From NCBI GenBank assembly GCA_000231825.2, contig JH720293.1, positions 1,550,001 through 1,614,000 of the forward strand: DNA of 64,000 bases, given 5' to 3'. Under the pieces are notes generated by a model. The model was not told where the DNA came from and made no database searches. It worked only from the letters and a program-made list of their open reading frames with translations. Shown one piece after another: positions 23,152 through 37,098 of this stretch; positions within the stretch are counted from its first letter, which is position 1; each line of letters opens with the position of its first letter. A program made the position numbers and the translations under genes. The DNA is from Tetrahymena elliotti 4EA (Eukaryota > Ciliophora > Oligohymenophorea > Hymenostomatida > Tetrahymenidae).

Positions 23152-23732
23152 CCAAAATCAATTTAAAATTATGAAAGCTTGATTATGTATTAGTCACTTA
23201 ACAAAATTGAGTTTATATTTTTACTAATATGAATTGTGATTATAAAAGTTAATCTTAAGTTCTTTTAAGATTTTATATAACCAAAATAATCTAAGCTTAA
23301 ATTCATAATATTTTAAATTAACAATAGTTATTAAAGATAAATTCTGAGTATTTAAAGATTTTTAGTGTTTACAAAAATTCATTATGAAAAATATTAATCT
23401 ACTTATTTATTTTGATGGGCAATCAATTTAAAAACTTACTGGAATATTTGTGTAAGTTAATGATTTAGCTTTTTTTTAATATTAAAAAATTTGCTTTAAA
23501 TTTTTCTAATAAAATATTTTACTGATTTAAAATAAAAAAACCAAATTTATTGGATGATTATTATTGCAAATTTAAAAAACCAAATGAAATTAATATTATA
23601 AAAATATGAATAAAAATGGGGAAAAAAATAAATTTAACAAGAATAAAATATTTTAAAGAACAAAAAACACATTTAAACTAAAGAAAATTAAATATTTGAG
23701 ATATAAACTATTCATTATTTATAGGATCAAGC
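23152..23732. other. Intergenic, between two minus-strand genes
   Basis: A/T-rich spacer upstream of the Gln/Asn-rich gene and downstream of the giant repeat gene. No coding frame or RNA seen. Confidence 0.6.
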
Positions 23733-26700
23733 TCATTTGTAAGTAGAATCTGCAGAGGATTTGGCAATATCTAATGCAATTAGGAAGGCTTGCTAAAATT
23801 TAGTTTTTGTAGCCTAATCGCTAGTTTCGAAGCAGATCATTTTTCTTTCATTATCTTAGCTTGGACCATAAATGCTGCAACATTAGGCAGGGATAGGTTC
23901 TATTTATAAATTAAATTAATTGTTATTATATAATTGAATGATAAATGAGTAAGAATACTTTTAATAAATAATCCTCCAGCCTTAGAGAAAGTAGAGAGCT
24001 CCCAAACTTTATTCTTTTCGACATAATTAAATTTATAATCAGTGACTTCATTAAGTGCAAATGTATATTTAGATTTTTGCTATCCTCCTTTCTTATGAGC
24101 ACAGATTGTTGTTAGTTGATTTGCTTTTGGATCATGTTCTATTCTAACAATAGCATTTTTAAAAGTACCATCAATTCTAAATAATCTAACATTTACTCCT
24201 TGAATCAAAAGATCTTTTTACTCTTAAGTGAGTTTCAAGTTTTCAACAATAGAATTTCTTTGATCTTTTGATAAAGTTGGCTATTCTTTTTAATTTAATA
24301 TGGCAAATATACATTAATCAATGTACTAAGCAACCTTTTAGTCTTTAGCTTTACTTCTTAATATATTTAACTCCTATTCAAAGCTTTAAGCTTGTTGTCT
24401 AAACTTTTCATCCATAGCAATTATAGTATTCATACTATTTAGTGCCTACAATAAAAAATAAATTAAAATATTTATTTGATATGATAATTTTTTACAGAAA
24501 TGCATAGTTAGGCATCAAGTGTTTTTTAGAGTTTAATAACATGTATCAAAATATCAAAACCACCACTCTCTACAATATTATTTACAGCGGCCTTACATTT
24601 TAACACTCTTTCAATAAGAACTATACTAATTCCTAAGATATCATTATTTCCTTTATTTTCATTGGCTCTTAAAATAGCATTAGCAATTGACTTTTCACCT
24701 ATTTCGAGAATTAAATTAAAATTTAAACTTACTTAAAAAAATTTGTTCTTACCTATAATTTAGACAGCATCAGGAATCTTTGCAATAGATTTAAGAAGAC
24801 TTATGTAATTGAAGATACAGTCTGGATTAATTTAGGAATGGCAAAGACCTTCTCCTAAAGCTTCAATAAGTCCACTTTATAATAATTATTTATCTTTAGC
24901 TTTTTCACTAGCTATTCTGTTAAGTATTCTAAAGCACTTTTTTGAATTAATTTTTATTTTATTTATTTTGTATAGACATTAAAAAAATATTTACATAGTT
25001 AATAATTTTATCATTTGGTTTTTCTAAATTCTTAAGAACAGAGCCAATAAATAATGGCATTTCAATTTTTAAGAATTGATCGATATTTTACTTAGTATTA
25101 GAAATGTTAGCCAAAACTCTAGTACCTTTAAGGACAGTGCTCTTATTAAAAAATGTTTAAATATATTATTAAAACTGTTTGTAAAACTTACTTCATTCCA
25201 AATCTATGATTTAATAATCTTCATAATTATTGAAACAGCATCATTTTCAGCAGCAACAACAGAAATTAATTTATTCTAAACTAATCCATCAATAGCATCA
25301 ATGCAACTTGAAATAATATCAGTATTTAATTCATTCTTTTTAATAACCCTAACAAGTGATTAAAATAAATTCTTTGCTCAAAAAATATTACTTCAAAATT
25401 AAATCAAGTGCTCCATCCTTGAACATTTATTGAGTGTTTTCATTATTTATATTATCTGCATGAGAAGATAGATTACCAATAACATCAATGCAATATCTTA
25501 TTAAAACAATAATTTCTAATTTCGTATTAAAAGAATTTATTTTAAATATACCTTAAGACATCACCCTCTTCTTCATATTTCATTTTTTCAATAATGACTG
25601 TACTTAAACCAACAAAATTAGCTTTAACAATACGAGTAGCATTTTCTATTGTTAGAGATGAGTTACCTATAGCTCTCAAAACTTATTTGGTTGTTTTAGA
25701 GCTTAATACTCTCTAATTTGCATAATAAGAGAAAATCTTTCCTAAAAGATCGACTATTCCAACCTCACCTAATTTTCTCTTAACATCTTCATTTTTGAAA
25801 GTTAGATTAGATAATAAAGAACATATTGTTTCTATAACCTAGTGCTCTATCATAAATTCTTTTATTTGTTCTTTAATAATATTTAAAATATCTGTTTTCA
25901 TTATATCAGCACAGTTCACTTTGTTGTTATAGGCCAAACCACTTAAAGCATAAAAGCTGTTTGTGGCAAGAACCTTATTATTTGGGAATCTATTCAAGCC
26001 ATTAATTATGGTAAGATGGAATTTATCAGAGCCGACTGTTTATAAAAAATATCATTAAATATAAATTATTGTGAAAAAACTTGTTTGAATAAGGTAAAAT
26101 AATCAAAAGAAAAATAAATTAAAACAAAGGCTAATCATTACGTAGATTTTATGAGCTTTCATCCCTACATAAAGTACCTCCTAATAGGGCAAATCCTAAC
26201 ATAGAGTCAACATTGTTATTGTGCTTTTCACAATATACATTGATATAAGGAGTAATTTTTTTAGCAGATAATTACAAAGCATCTTTGTTGCAATATGCAA
26301 GTTTATCAAGAATATCAACAACTTTAATTAATACCTCAATTATATCAAGAGATTTTTCAAAAAGATACATGCATTAATCAACTCCTTTATTGGCAACAAA
26401 TTATTTTATTTAACTCTCTACTGTTGTAATATTTTTTAATGTCTCTAATATTTCTAAAGAAGTCTGTTGAAGTTAAAAAATATTTTTAATTTAAATATGA
26501 AAATTTATTATAATATAAAGATGGCTTAAATTAATTGTTAAATTTACTTTTTTGTATCTCTAAATGGTTTAGATGCTTGGATTTTTTGAATTTTCTTCTA
26601 AAATAAAAGACAAAAAGATTTTTATGCTCTCAATAAAATCTATTTCATTCTCAATTTTTTTTAATGCCTTTGTGAATTTTGTTAAATGAGAAAGAGTATT

Positions 26701-29700
26701 TCCAATGTAGTAAGAAAAGGAATCATCAAAGAAGCTTTCAACAACAATTAACAAATTTAAAAGATTATCAGTAATTCCCATTTTATGTACTTTGAGGGCT
26801 GTGTTATCATCAATTGTAATACTTTTTATAGTTTACAAAAGCTTTATTATCAAATTTTCTTAATCTTTAGAAGCAATATAACTATTGTTTGCAACTTCTA
26901 TTGAGAATTTTTCCAGAGCCAAAGAAATTTTGTCTAAAATTTTAATAATATCCATATCTGGATTTGCTAAATTTTATTCCCATTGATCATCATTTTTAAT
27001 ATCTTCAAACATAATTTCTTTTTGCTCGTTCTTTTTAACTTCTTCTTACTTAATTTATTCAGCATATTGCTCTACCTTTTCAACAATACCTTTCATTTAT
27101 TCTTCAATTTTATCTTCAATAAACAGATTTCCATAAATCTTTGTAAATAAAATTGTATAATTAAAATTTGAAATGAATTATTTAGATTTGAAATATTTTA
27201 CTTGGTCTTTTATTTTTTAGAGGCCCTATAAGTCTCCAGATAATAATAAATTCTAGACTTACTAAACATCTTGAAGCAACATTTTCAATACTGGTATTTT
27301 AGGATATTATTATACTACACCTTAGGCTAATTTTATATCTTATGAAAATTTGCCACTACTGACTATTTCTTCATAGGGTTCATTAAACATTAATGGACTA
27401 GTAGAATCATAGCAAACTATAAGACTATAAAGGATTTATAATGTTTTAGTCAAAGCATATGCAGAAATTTTATACTCACAAGAAACAGCAATGATAGGAG
27501 AGTCTTAAGTGTATATTTTACTAGCATATGTTGAGAATTTATTTTAATTGAGAGCTGTATTTAAGAGCTTGTAGCAGCTTTCGATAGTACGTTCAACTAA
27601 TCCTTGACTTGCAATAATATCTTCAGCATTTTATGGGTCATCTTCACGCTATTATTTTAAGGTATTTTCTGTTGAGAATTTTGACAAGAAAGAAATAATG
27701 TGAGAAATCAAATTGTATTTTTAAAAGTCATATGCCAATATAGAATCTTCTATTTGTAGTTCAATAACTTCACAAGTTAATTTAAGAAGAAGGCAAATTA
27801 GTCCTGAAGATTCAAAATCTTCTTATTATAAAGAAGTGAGACGTTAGAATATTTTATATGATGTAGAAGGAATATTTGCATCTACAAGTCTAGTCTTATC
27901 AAATGAATTGTGTAAGAATTTTTCAACAAACTAAAGAGTGTTTCTTAAAGTAATTTATTCATGCATATTATTTATAAAGTCCTAATTAATTTTCACATTC
28001 AAAAGAGTTTCTACCACAAAGTTCATTTAGCTCTATCCTGAAAATTTGAGGAAGAAGGATTAGTTGTGTTTAGCTAAATTAGAAACAAGTCTTCCAAGGT
28101 TAAAAAATGCAGTGCTCTTAATTGGAGTTGTTCTATCATCTTAAATTAAATTGTTCCAAAGGTTAATTATTTTTTCTTCTCCAATCAATTCAAATATTTA
28201 TTAAGCAAATGTTTCTTGATCACATTCAATTAATCTTGCTAAGAGTTACTAGCTACGTAAAATACGGCTGTAAATCTTAGCTTGAGTTTGTTTGGAGGTA
28301 TTAAAGCTCTCACGTGATTAAAAAGTTAATTACTAAACAATAACCTCTAAAACTACCTTAGAATTTAAAAGTTTATCAATTGGTTGGAGATATTCTTTTT
28401 TAATTTCATCAGTTTCAATTTCTATTTCCTATCCATCTTATGAGTCAAGACAATTCAAAAGATTTTCTGATGAGCCTCCACCTATCATAGAGTAGAGATC
28501 CTCCATACAGAATTCAATCAGTCTGCTAGACTCAGGATTTTTGTATTCTTCTATCATGAAATCTATAATTTTCTTAGGGATACCACTTTCCCTGTTGATT
28601 TTTAAAACATGATATTTATTAAACATTTTTGTTTGAAAATAATGTATTTGTACCTTAAGATTTGCTTGGTCTCTTCTCCTTGATTGCATAGTCTCATAAT
28701 GAGTAAAAGTAAAGAAACCATAAAGTTAGAAGGCAATCCTTTTACCATTATTCTATCAAGTGACTGTATGACAATTTTGTTTTTCTAAATAATTTCATCA
28801 TTTTCCTCTTCAGGAACGCATGTGAGAAGATTTCCTAAATAAATATTTGCTTGTCTTATGCTTTCAATCATATCTTCATCTTTACTATTAAAGGTATCTC
28901 CCATCTCTTAATATTATTATTTTACCTCATCAGCTATTTAATCTGCTCCTAGCTTACCTAAAACCAATCCAGAGAGACTACAAATATCAGAGTCAGTAGG
29001 GTGTTAGTTAAGAGCAATAAATATGCCTTTTTTTATATTATTAATAAAGTAAATATCTAAGCTTACAAATCAAAAACAATACTTTCTAGTGCTTTGTTTT
29101 CATTTAAAATTATTAAGGTTTTTTCTTCTTCAGCACATGATTAAAGAACTCTCAAAGTAGCAAAAACAGCATCTTTATTATGTGCTTGCAATCTTAAATA
29201 CTTAAGGACTTCTAATATGATTTCTTGATTGATAAACTTTTAAAGTTCTAAAATTTTTAATTAAAATATTTTTTTCCTTCCTTAGAAAATTTAAAGTTAC
29301 CTTCAGTGTGATTTTAAATTAATTTGCGAAGAATCTCTACTGGATTAGAAGGTTCTTTAGAGCCTGCTTGGGTGTTATATGCTTCTAATTAAGATTCTTC
29401 TTTTCTTAACTCTTCTTCTCTGTTTTCTGCATGAATTTCTTCTTCTTCATCCTAATCGTCTCCTTCTGCAAGATTATAAACATGTTCTTCAATACCTTCA
29501 CTTTCAGCCAAATAGTTCTTTTTTGTGTCCTAAAATTTTTGGATTTAAGATATTGATATAAAACTAATATTAATTTACTTTGTTTTCTTCTTTGAGGTAA
29601 TTTTGGATGTATTTAATACCACCTTATTCAACAATTGCTTTTGCTGTTGATGGAATTTCTGCTAAATTATTTAAATATTCTAAATTTCTCTTGACTTCAT

Positions 29701-31849
29701 TCTTATTCTTTTTAAAAAATTAGCTTATTTAATAATCAGATTACAAACATTATTGAATTTACTTGAGCTTGTTTGGATTAGAAAAGTCTAACAAGATTAC
29801 TAACCATAGAAGTCTTTTGAAGAGAATTAGCAAACTCACCAACTACTTTTGCAAAAAGGAAGTATAAATTGTTAATAGTTTTAACCATTTTGTAATCATC
29901 TTTATAAATATCCTTTAAGATTGTAAGTTGTTCTTAAATATTAGATTGCACTGCTAATCTTATAGCTCCTTATTTAGTATTTTCATTATTAGTGAAGATT
30001 TTTAAACAGTCTAGAGAATTTACAATGACTTCTTTCATATCAGTCTTCCATTTAATAATTAAAATTAAATTTGGAAGTAGATTGTTTACTAGCTTTTTAG
30101 GTACATCTTCCTTCGAATTCCTATCAGATGTGGCATTTTCGGGTAGAAGCAATACTTTTTTTAAAATGAGCAACGAATCTGCTAAAATACGTTCATGCTC
30201 AAGGAAAACTTAATTTTCATTTAAAACTTCTTTCTTTAATTCAAGTTCTTTTCTAATAATTTCATAGAGGAGATCGTGAACCTGCAAGCTAATAAGCTTT
30301 CTAGTAAAAACTTGCATCAAAGAATAGAACTAAATTATTTCAATATTACTCTATGCTTTTTCTATATCCTCTTTATCAATTGGACTAGATGCATATTCCT
30401 TCAATTTTTACATAGCATTCAGAATATTCTCATTAAAATTTTGTAAATCCAAATCAAATCCAAAAATAGTCTGTTCAAGGGTTTAGCTTACTAAATATTC
30501 AATCTCTCTATCACCTCTTTTATTTTACAATTAATAATTTAGTTTTACATTTATTTTTTATCAATTTTTACCTAAACTTTCTCAAGACTGTCAACATATT
30601 TTCTTCGATTTCGTGATGACCTAGCAAGCTAGCAGCAGAAGAATCTTTATAACATAAATCTCTCAAAAGAGTTAAAGATTTTCTTGCTGAATCAGATGTT
30701 AAGTTTTTATCTTCCTTCAATTTCAGAAGAATACATCTAATACCCTATTATAAAATTCCAAATAAATTTATTCGATTTGGGATATTCAATAGATGAATAC
30801 ATATAAATTATTTTAAATTAGAAAAAAATGAATATTCTCAATTAATGATAAAACTAAATAAGCGCTTACACTTTACTTGATAATTTCAAGTCTTAAACTA
30901 TCATCTAGTTAAGTGATAAATAGAAGTATGTCTATCACTCTAATATATGCAGAATTATTATTTTATAAATGCTAAATAGAGATGAAAGAAGCAAAAATTA
31001 AATTTTCCCAAAGCTATAAAATTTTCTCTTGCTTGATAAGGGTACGATTGAGGAATTCGGGATAATTATTATCACCACTTTTTTTCTTAAATTCCCAATA
31101 TTATAAATATATCTTGAATGATCTCAAAGCATTTTCTATAGATTATGGATTGCTGATTCTTTTTAATGCAAATGTGATTATTTCTAATATGGTGACCTAA
31201 ATTATTTTATAGAATGAATTATACACTTTTCTAAAAAATACAACAATTTCATTTACTTTTTCAAAGGGCTAATTGTTGATTTATTCTTACATCTTTTTTT
31301 ATGTCATTTCTAATTTAAGATCAGGTACTTAAAGAATTGATTAAAACAAACGTGATATTGATTTGCCTAAATTGCTTTTATGCTCTGATTCCTACCAGTT
31401 TTTTATTTTCTTGAGAATCAAATCTATTTTAATGGTTATATCACCTTCACTCTTTTTTAAGATTGCTTCAGCCAAATTAGGAACGCAGCTTAAATGGGAA
31501 ACTAAATCTATTGAACATTACAATTTGTAGTAATTTTCATCAGTTTGTAGATCTTAAAGTGCTACCAAATTTGTTTAAAACTATTTATAAATTGAATTAC
31601 TTAGTTTATCAGCTAAAAATTCTAAAAATAAATTAAAATGTTTCTTTTTAAAAAGAAAATTAATGAATCAGCAATAAAACCTATTAATTATATCTGAATA
31701 ATTTATCTCATAAAAAACTAAAATGTAGGCAACTTTTAAATAAATAAATTGCTTGCAAATCTAATATAAAAACAAAGCTATACTTCTTTTGCAATTTAAA
31801 GAGCATCTTATGCTAAAAAAAATGGTTTTTTTGGATACTTTTAGGACAT
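23733..31849 (-). CDS. Giant helical-repeat (ARM/HEAT-like) protein with PH-like C-terminus
   Basis: One gene of about 8.1 kb with roughly 17 short introns, encoding an estimated 2,300 residues. Frame continuity was checked at several junctions, e.g. the one near 28.6 kb joins QILR and ESGIPKKIIDFM in phase 2. Most of the protein is a succession of amphipathic helix pairs rich in Leu, Ile, Asn and Glu (for example VVEIL..L, TTPIKSTAFFNLGRLVSNLA), the pattern of ARM/HEAT solenoids. The C-terminal exons change character: a coiled coil (DEKFRQQAQSFEQELN), then beta-rich sequence VRLFRIDGTFKNAIVRIEHD, YTFALNEVTDYKFNYVEK and MICFETSDQATKTKFQQAF, ending in a helix, a layout like a PH domain. Solenoid plus PH suggests a membrane- or cytoskeleton-associated scaffold; this is inference. 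The first exon (MSQKYPKKPFFF) and its junction are uncertain. Confidence 0.72.
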
Positions 31850-34800
31850 TCTATTTGCTATTGTACTTTAGCTTGAACAGAAATTAAATTTATGTGAAAA
31901 TAATTATTAGATTAATTTATCAAAATTATATATTTTGACTTTTATTTCTTTAATTTTTAAGGTACTTAAAATCTTCTTTTCTGATTAATTTATTTATTTC
32001 TGATTACAATTTACATATGATATTTAGCTATTCCAAACGCTTTTAAAATTACAACAATATCTTTCTAAGCGATACTCAATTAAAAATAAATAAAATTTAA
32101 GATATTACATTATTTGTCAAAATAAATAGAAGATATTTGTGTAATAATTAGGCTTTCCAAAAAATTAGAAAAAAAGGTATTTATTTAAAATTCCACATAT
32201 TTAGTAATAACATTAGAAAAATCTTCTACATTTAAAAATACTTTATTTGCTTAATTTTTTTTTTATTATTTCTTAATTTTTGTATTCCTAAAATATATAA
32301 GTATCCTAGCTCTTTACAATTTTCTATCCTTAAGATATATTTTATTTTGAGAATTATTCAAAAATGAATCAAATTGATATTTACCTAACAACTTTGATTT
32401 ATTCATCTTTTACCTATCTCTGTATACTCCTTAGATTTTATTAAATTTTAAAAGCACTTCTATTTTATAATATGAAAATCTAATTTAAGTTTTCTAATTT
32501 AAATTTAGTTTTTTAGTTTAATTAGATTAATCAAAAAATATTTTTTGAGATGAGCTTTTAACATAAATTTAGAAGCTTTAAAAATACCATTTTTATTAAT
32601 ACAAAAAAGAGAAAATTAAATCATTTATTGGATAAGTTATTTGCACATCGAAATAAATAACTATTTTTTTAAATAATTTTTAACTACCAAAAAAATTAAA
32701 AAAATATCATAATTGGGTAGAATAAACTTATTTTAATCAAATTTTAGAAAAAAAATAGATTTTAGCAAACAAAATATAAAGCTAATATTTTAATAAACTA
32801 TTATTATGTTACAGTTAAATTTTCTAATCAGGTTTTTTACTGAAAAAAATAGAATAAAAAATATTTATCTTAAAAAAATCAAGTGTTATGAATCAAATTT
32901 TTACAGATTAGAATCTCTTTCTTCTCTTTATTTACAATGTTTATGAAAAACAAATACAGACAGACATTATAAAAATTTTGTTTAGTAGATTTAAATAAAA
33001 AAATATTTTAAAATTGATTCATCTAAAAATAAATATACTGGATTGATAAACATAAAAACATAATGATAAGCATTTGACACCTACCCTAATATTTTACTAG
33101 AAAACAAGAAATCTTATAAATCCAATATTTTAACTAAAAGAAGAACTCTATTTTTTTATGTTAAATTTTCTAATTTTTGTTAAAAATATGTAATCCTTTC
33201 TTATTTATTCTTTAGAAAGAATATGAATGCTACTTTTTGGGTAAATACTTACATATTGATTCATAAATATCAATAGTTATGAATAAAAAACTTAAAAGTT
33301 CTACAATTAATTTGTAAGATTTATCTCCAAAATATTTTTTTTTTATTTGAAGATAACTAACATAATTTAGTTGTAATTTAGGACTGACTCAATGTCACTG
33401 AGAAAATATTTTCATTTAAATATTTATGTAAAAATAATTAGAGGGATGATAAGAATACAAAATGTGCTAAATGTGAAACTCAGATTCTCTTTTCAAAAAA
33501 TGTTAATAATTCCAATTTTCAAATAAAAAAAGAAAGCTTTTTATTATATTAGAATAATAGAGGTACTTGGCTTATAAAATATTCTTTGAATGAAAATTCT
33601 ACAAATCTATGATAATGGCAATTATTTTTTTCAAAAAATTTGGAAAGATTCAACTAAAAATTTTATGCAAATTACAGTTTTTAAAAATTTATTGATAAAA
33701 ATACTGTTTTTAATTAGAAGACTAAAAAAACAAATCCAGTATTAAACAGTATTAGTAAATTATATAATTCTTGAAAAAATATCATCAACATTAATCTAGG
33801 TATATTAACAATGAATCAAAATTTAACTTTCTTCACTGGATATTCCTTTTTCATAGAAAATATAATAGTCTAAGCAATATTAACTTCTCATCCTTTATTA
33901 TTCTATTAACTAAATATATAAATAGTTTAAAATGAAAAAATCTAACAACTTATTATACAATATATTAATAAGTAGCCCAAACAAATTTAATTAAAATATA
34001 ATTTTTCTAGTCAACAGAAATATCTTTCATATCAATATTTATTAGAAAATAAGTTATTGTAATTTGAATAAAGTTTGTAGAAAAATAAATTTCTATTATT
34101 TTAATCCATATTTCATTATTGAAATGATTGAATTAAATTTGGCATATTAAATAAAATATCCCTTATTTAATTAAAGCCAATTGAAAGAATAGTAAAAAGA
34201 GAGAAATGTTTATTTTAAAGGATATCTAAAAATTAAAAAATGATTAAACAACTTTTCAATAGTTGTCTAACTTAGTTTATAAATATTTCATTTTAAAAAA
34301 ATTATTTTATTGAATAATATGTATCTTTAGAAGATTATCATTTTATTGAATAAAGTTAAAATAATAACATTAGAAAAAAGGAGTAATACAAACAGCCAAT
34401 TTTTATTTATATTTGCTAACATACATTAATCAATTCAATCAAATAACAAATATTTATTAAAAAAATTCTATTACAAAAAAATGGAAAATATTTTAAAATA
34501 ATATGAGTTCATTTGTTGGTAAAAGCTTAAATAAATTTATTTTAAATAGACAAGAAAAAAAGAAATATTTATTTTTCTTAAAACAGTAAAATTATTTTTT
34601 TTTATAGACTAGAATAGATTAAAAATTAATTTTATTTATTTGTAATTAGATTTTGTTAGAAACTATTTTTGTTTGTTTGTGCTACAATCATACATACAAC
34701 CAAATATTTAATCATCATAAATTAATTAAAAATACATTAAAAAAATATAAGGCAATTTTGAAGTGAGATTGATTTATGAAACAATAAAATTTGTAAATTA

Positions 34801-35234
34801 ATTAGTATATAAATAACATTTTATTTAAAATATTTAATTCGATGTCAAAACCAGAATATTAGAAAAAAATAATATTTTAAAAAGAGTGACATACAAAAAT
34901 AAATAAAGATATGTTAATAAATGCTATTTGTAAAAAGCGTTTCGCAGTATGTTATGAAATAATGGTTTGTTTGATCCGTTTTTATAATTTATTGATTTGG
35001 TAATTAAATTCAATAATATGAAGGGATTTATTTAATTATAGCTAGTAATTAAGAGTATTTGCATTCAAAACAAATTACATGAAAGGAAAAACATAATCAA
35101 TTGATTTGAACAAAAAATAGGAAAAAACAAAAACTTGCCTCTAATTAAAAAACAAAAAACGCATTAAGTTTTGATAACTAATAATTATTTAGTATACAAA
35201 AACAATTAATAAAAGAGAAAAGCATTATTAACTA
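31850..35234. other. 3.4-kb gene-free, extremely AT-rich region
   Basis: The largest stretch without a supported gene. Both strands were read under the ciliate code; frames are long only because TGA is rare, and their translations are Lys/Asn/Ile/Phe runs without coding character. It separates the 5' end of the giant minus-strand gene from the 5' end of the secreted-protein gene, so it contains two divergent promoters. No tRNA, snRNA or tandem array was recognised. Confidence 0.55.
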
Positions 35235-37098
35235 ATGATAAAGACTAGATTTGCTTTATTAGTCTGCTTTGCTCTCTTAGGCTTGAGTTTTGCATAATTG
35301 AGCCTAGATGATGCATTAAATTATTCCCTAGATGGTAAGAAATGCAAGCAAAGCGATTCCGTTGTGTCCGATAGATAATACATACAGAACTATTTGGATA
35401 GATATGAAACAGTACAATCAGTACAAAGTGAAATTGATATCTTGAAATAAGTTTTAGCTTTGATTGAGTAAGCCAGAGCTTCAATTGTTAGAATTGATGC
35501 TGGTTTCACTGCTCTTATATAAACTTAAAACTACTCAGAGCTTTTACATGGAGATAAATATGATGATCTTCTCAGTTTAATTGCTGTTATGTAAAGCACT
35601 TAAGATCCTGATAAAAAATTAGCCTTGTGTGACACCATTATTCAAAAAATTAAAGAATTGATTGGTGAATTAGAAACTTCAATTTCCAAGCCAGGTTATA
35701 CAGATATTCCTACTATTCTCCAATAAAAGCTTACACAAATTGAGACTTGGCTTAAGAAATGTAAGGCTGATGCTGATTCTCCTGGATCTGTTGTTAGTAA
35801 ATTTTTTATTTTTTTGATTAGTAACATAAAATAAATGAAATATCTCTATGTTTTATTTTTCAATGTGATATTTTTTAATTCAACTGATTTAAAATATTTT
35901 TGCTTAAATTATGTTTATTAATATAACTTTTTAAATAATATTTAGTCGAAGATGGAAATAGTAATACATTTATACTTTGATTCTCAAGTTTCATTTCGTT
36001 TTACATTTTCCATTTGAAATAAATGAGGAAATTCAATATAAATCTTTTTTTTTTTGAATTTATTATGTTAAAAATAAATAATGAATTATGAAGACAAAAA
36101 AAATAGATTTCTTCATTATTTAACTATTTTAAAATATTTAATTTACTAATCATTTTTATTTTTAACTCAAAGAACCAGGATCTGTGACAAGTAATTAATT
36201 AATTAATTTATTTTTTTATCTATTGAATAAAAATAAAATCATAACTTAAAGATTAAAAATTTTTTTTTCTTTAAGTTATTCAATGAAAATTTTTTGGGTA
36301 TTTGTATTAATACTATCTTTTTTATAATAATTAGTTGACAACGGCTAAAATGGAGGCAACAATAACAATAACAATGGAAAAGGTATTTAAATTATGAAAT
36401 TTTTGCTCAAAAATAACTTCTAAATAAAATTACAATTTTAAATATTCAATCTAACATTTTGTTTTATAAATAGATGGAAATGGATCCATATCACTTAGAC
36501 CTATCACTGATGATGGTGACGGTAGTGTTAAAATTGATACTGTCCCATTTACTGATGATGGTTATGGTAGTGTTAGTATTTCACCTTCTAGATATGATGA
36601 TTAAAACGGAAGTATCAGAGTCTATGAAGATGGAGATAATGGAGATGATGAAGCTGAAGTGATCGATGAAAATGGATCTGTTGATGTTGATAATGGAAAT
36701 GGAAATAATGGTGGTTCTACAAATAATGGAGGTTCTACTACAGATAATAATGGTTCTGTTGATGTTGATAATGGAAAGGGAAATAATGATGGTTCTACTA
36801 ATAATGGTGGTTCTACTACAGATAATAATGGTTCTGTAGATGTTGATAACGGTAAGACTCCATCTGATGGTAATAATAATGGTGGATCATCATCCAATAA
36901 TAACGGATCTTTAGATATTACTGATGGTTCAATTCAAATTGGCTAAAAGGAATTATAAAGTGTCAAGGTTGGAAGTGCTTTCATTCAAAAAAGTAATATT
37001 TAAAATAATAAAATTTCAAAAAGATTTTAAAAGTTGATTCGAAATAAATAATATCTTTATTTTAAAAAATAGGACTCAAAAAGTAAGCACGTTTTTGA
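35235..37098 (+). CDS. Secreted acidic repeat protein with microexons
   Basis: Six exons (35235-35796, 35946-35960, 36173-36190, 36335-36382, 36474-36992, 37073-37098) sum to 1,188 nt, 395 residues; every intron is phase 1. The protein opens with a clear signal peptide (IKTRFALLVCFALLGLSFAQ, cleavage after Ala). Residues about 30-185 are helical with four Cys and heptad-like Leu/Ile spacing. The C-terminal half is built from short modules ending in GS[VI]x[IV], such as DGNGSISL, DGDGSVKI, DGYGSVSI and NGSVDVDNG, rich in Asp, Asn and Gly and likely to bind calcium. Two and a half copies of a 78-bp unit occur inside exon 5. Secreted, helical and acidic proteins of this kind in ciliates are often dense-core granule (mucocyst) cargo; that is an inference from composition, not a family match. 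The last 9 residues depend on the final intron being real. Confidence 0.8.
36671..36860 (+). repeat. 78-bp in-frame tandem repeat (about 2.5 copies)
   Basis: The sequence AATGG[AT]TCTGT[TA]GATGTTGA recurs at 36671, 36749 and 36827, exactly 78 bp apart, encoding 26-residue units with NGSVDVDNG, GNN and STNNGGSTTD. Substitutions between copies are mostly silent, so the repeat is either young or homogenised. It lies wholly inside exon 5 of the secreted-protein gene. Confidence 0.9.

Noticed and set aside
36622..36897. Pro/Ser/Leu-rich minus-strand frame of 91 codons
   Set aside because: Exact antisense of the Gly/Asn/Ser tandem repeat in the secreted-protein gene; low complexity and no independent support.
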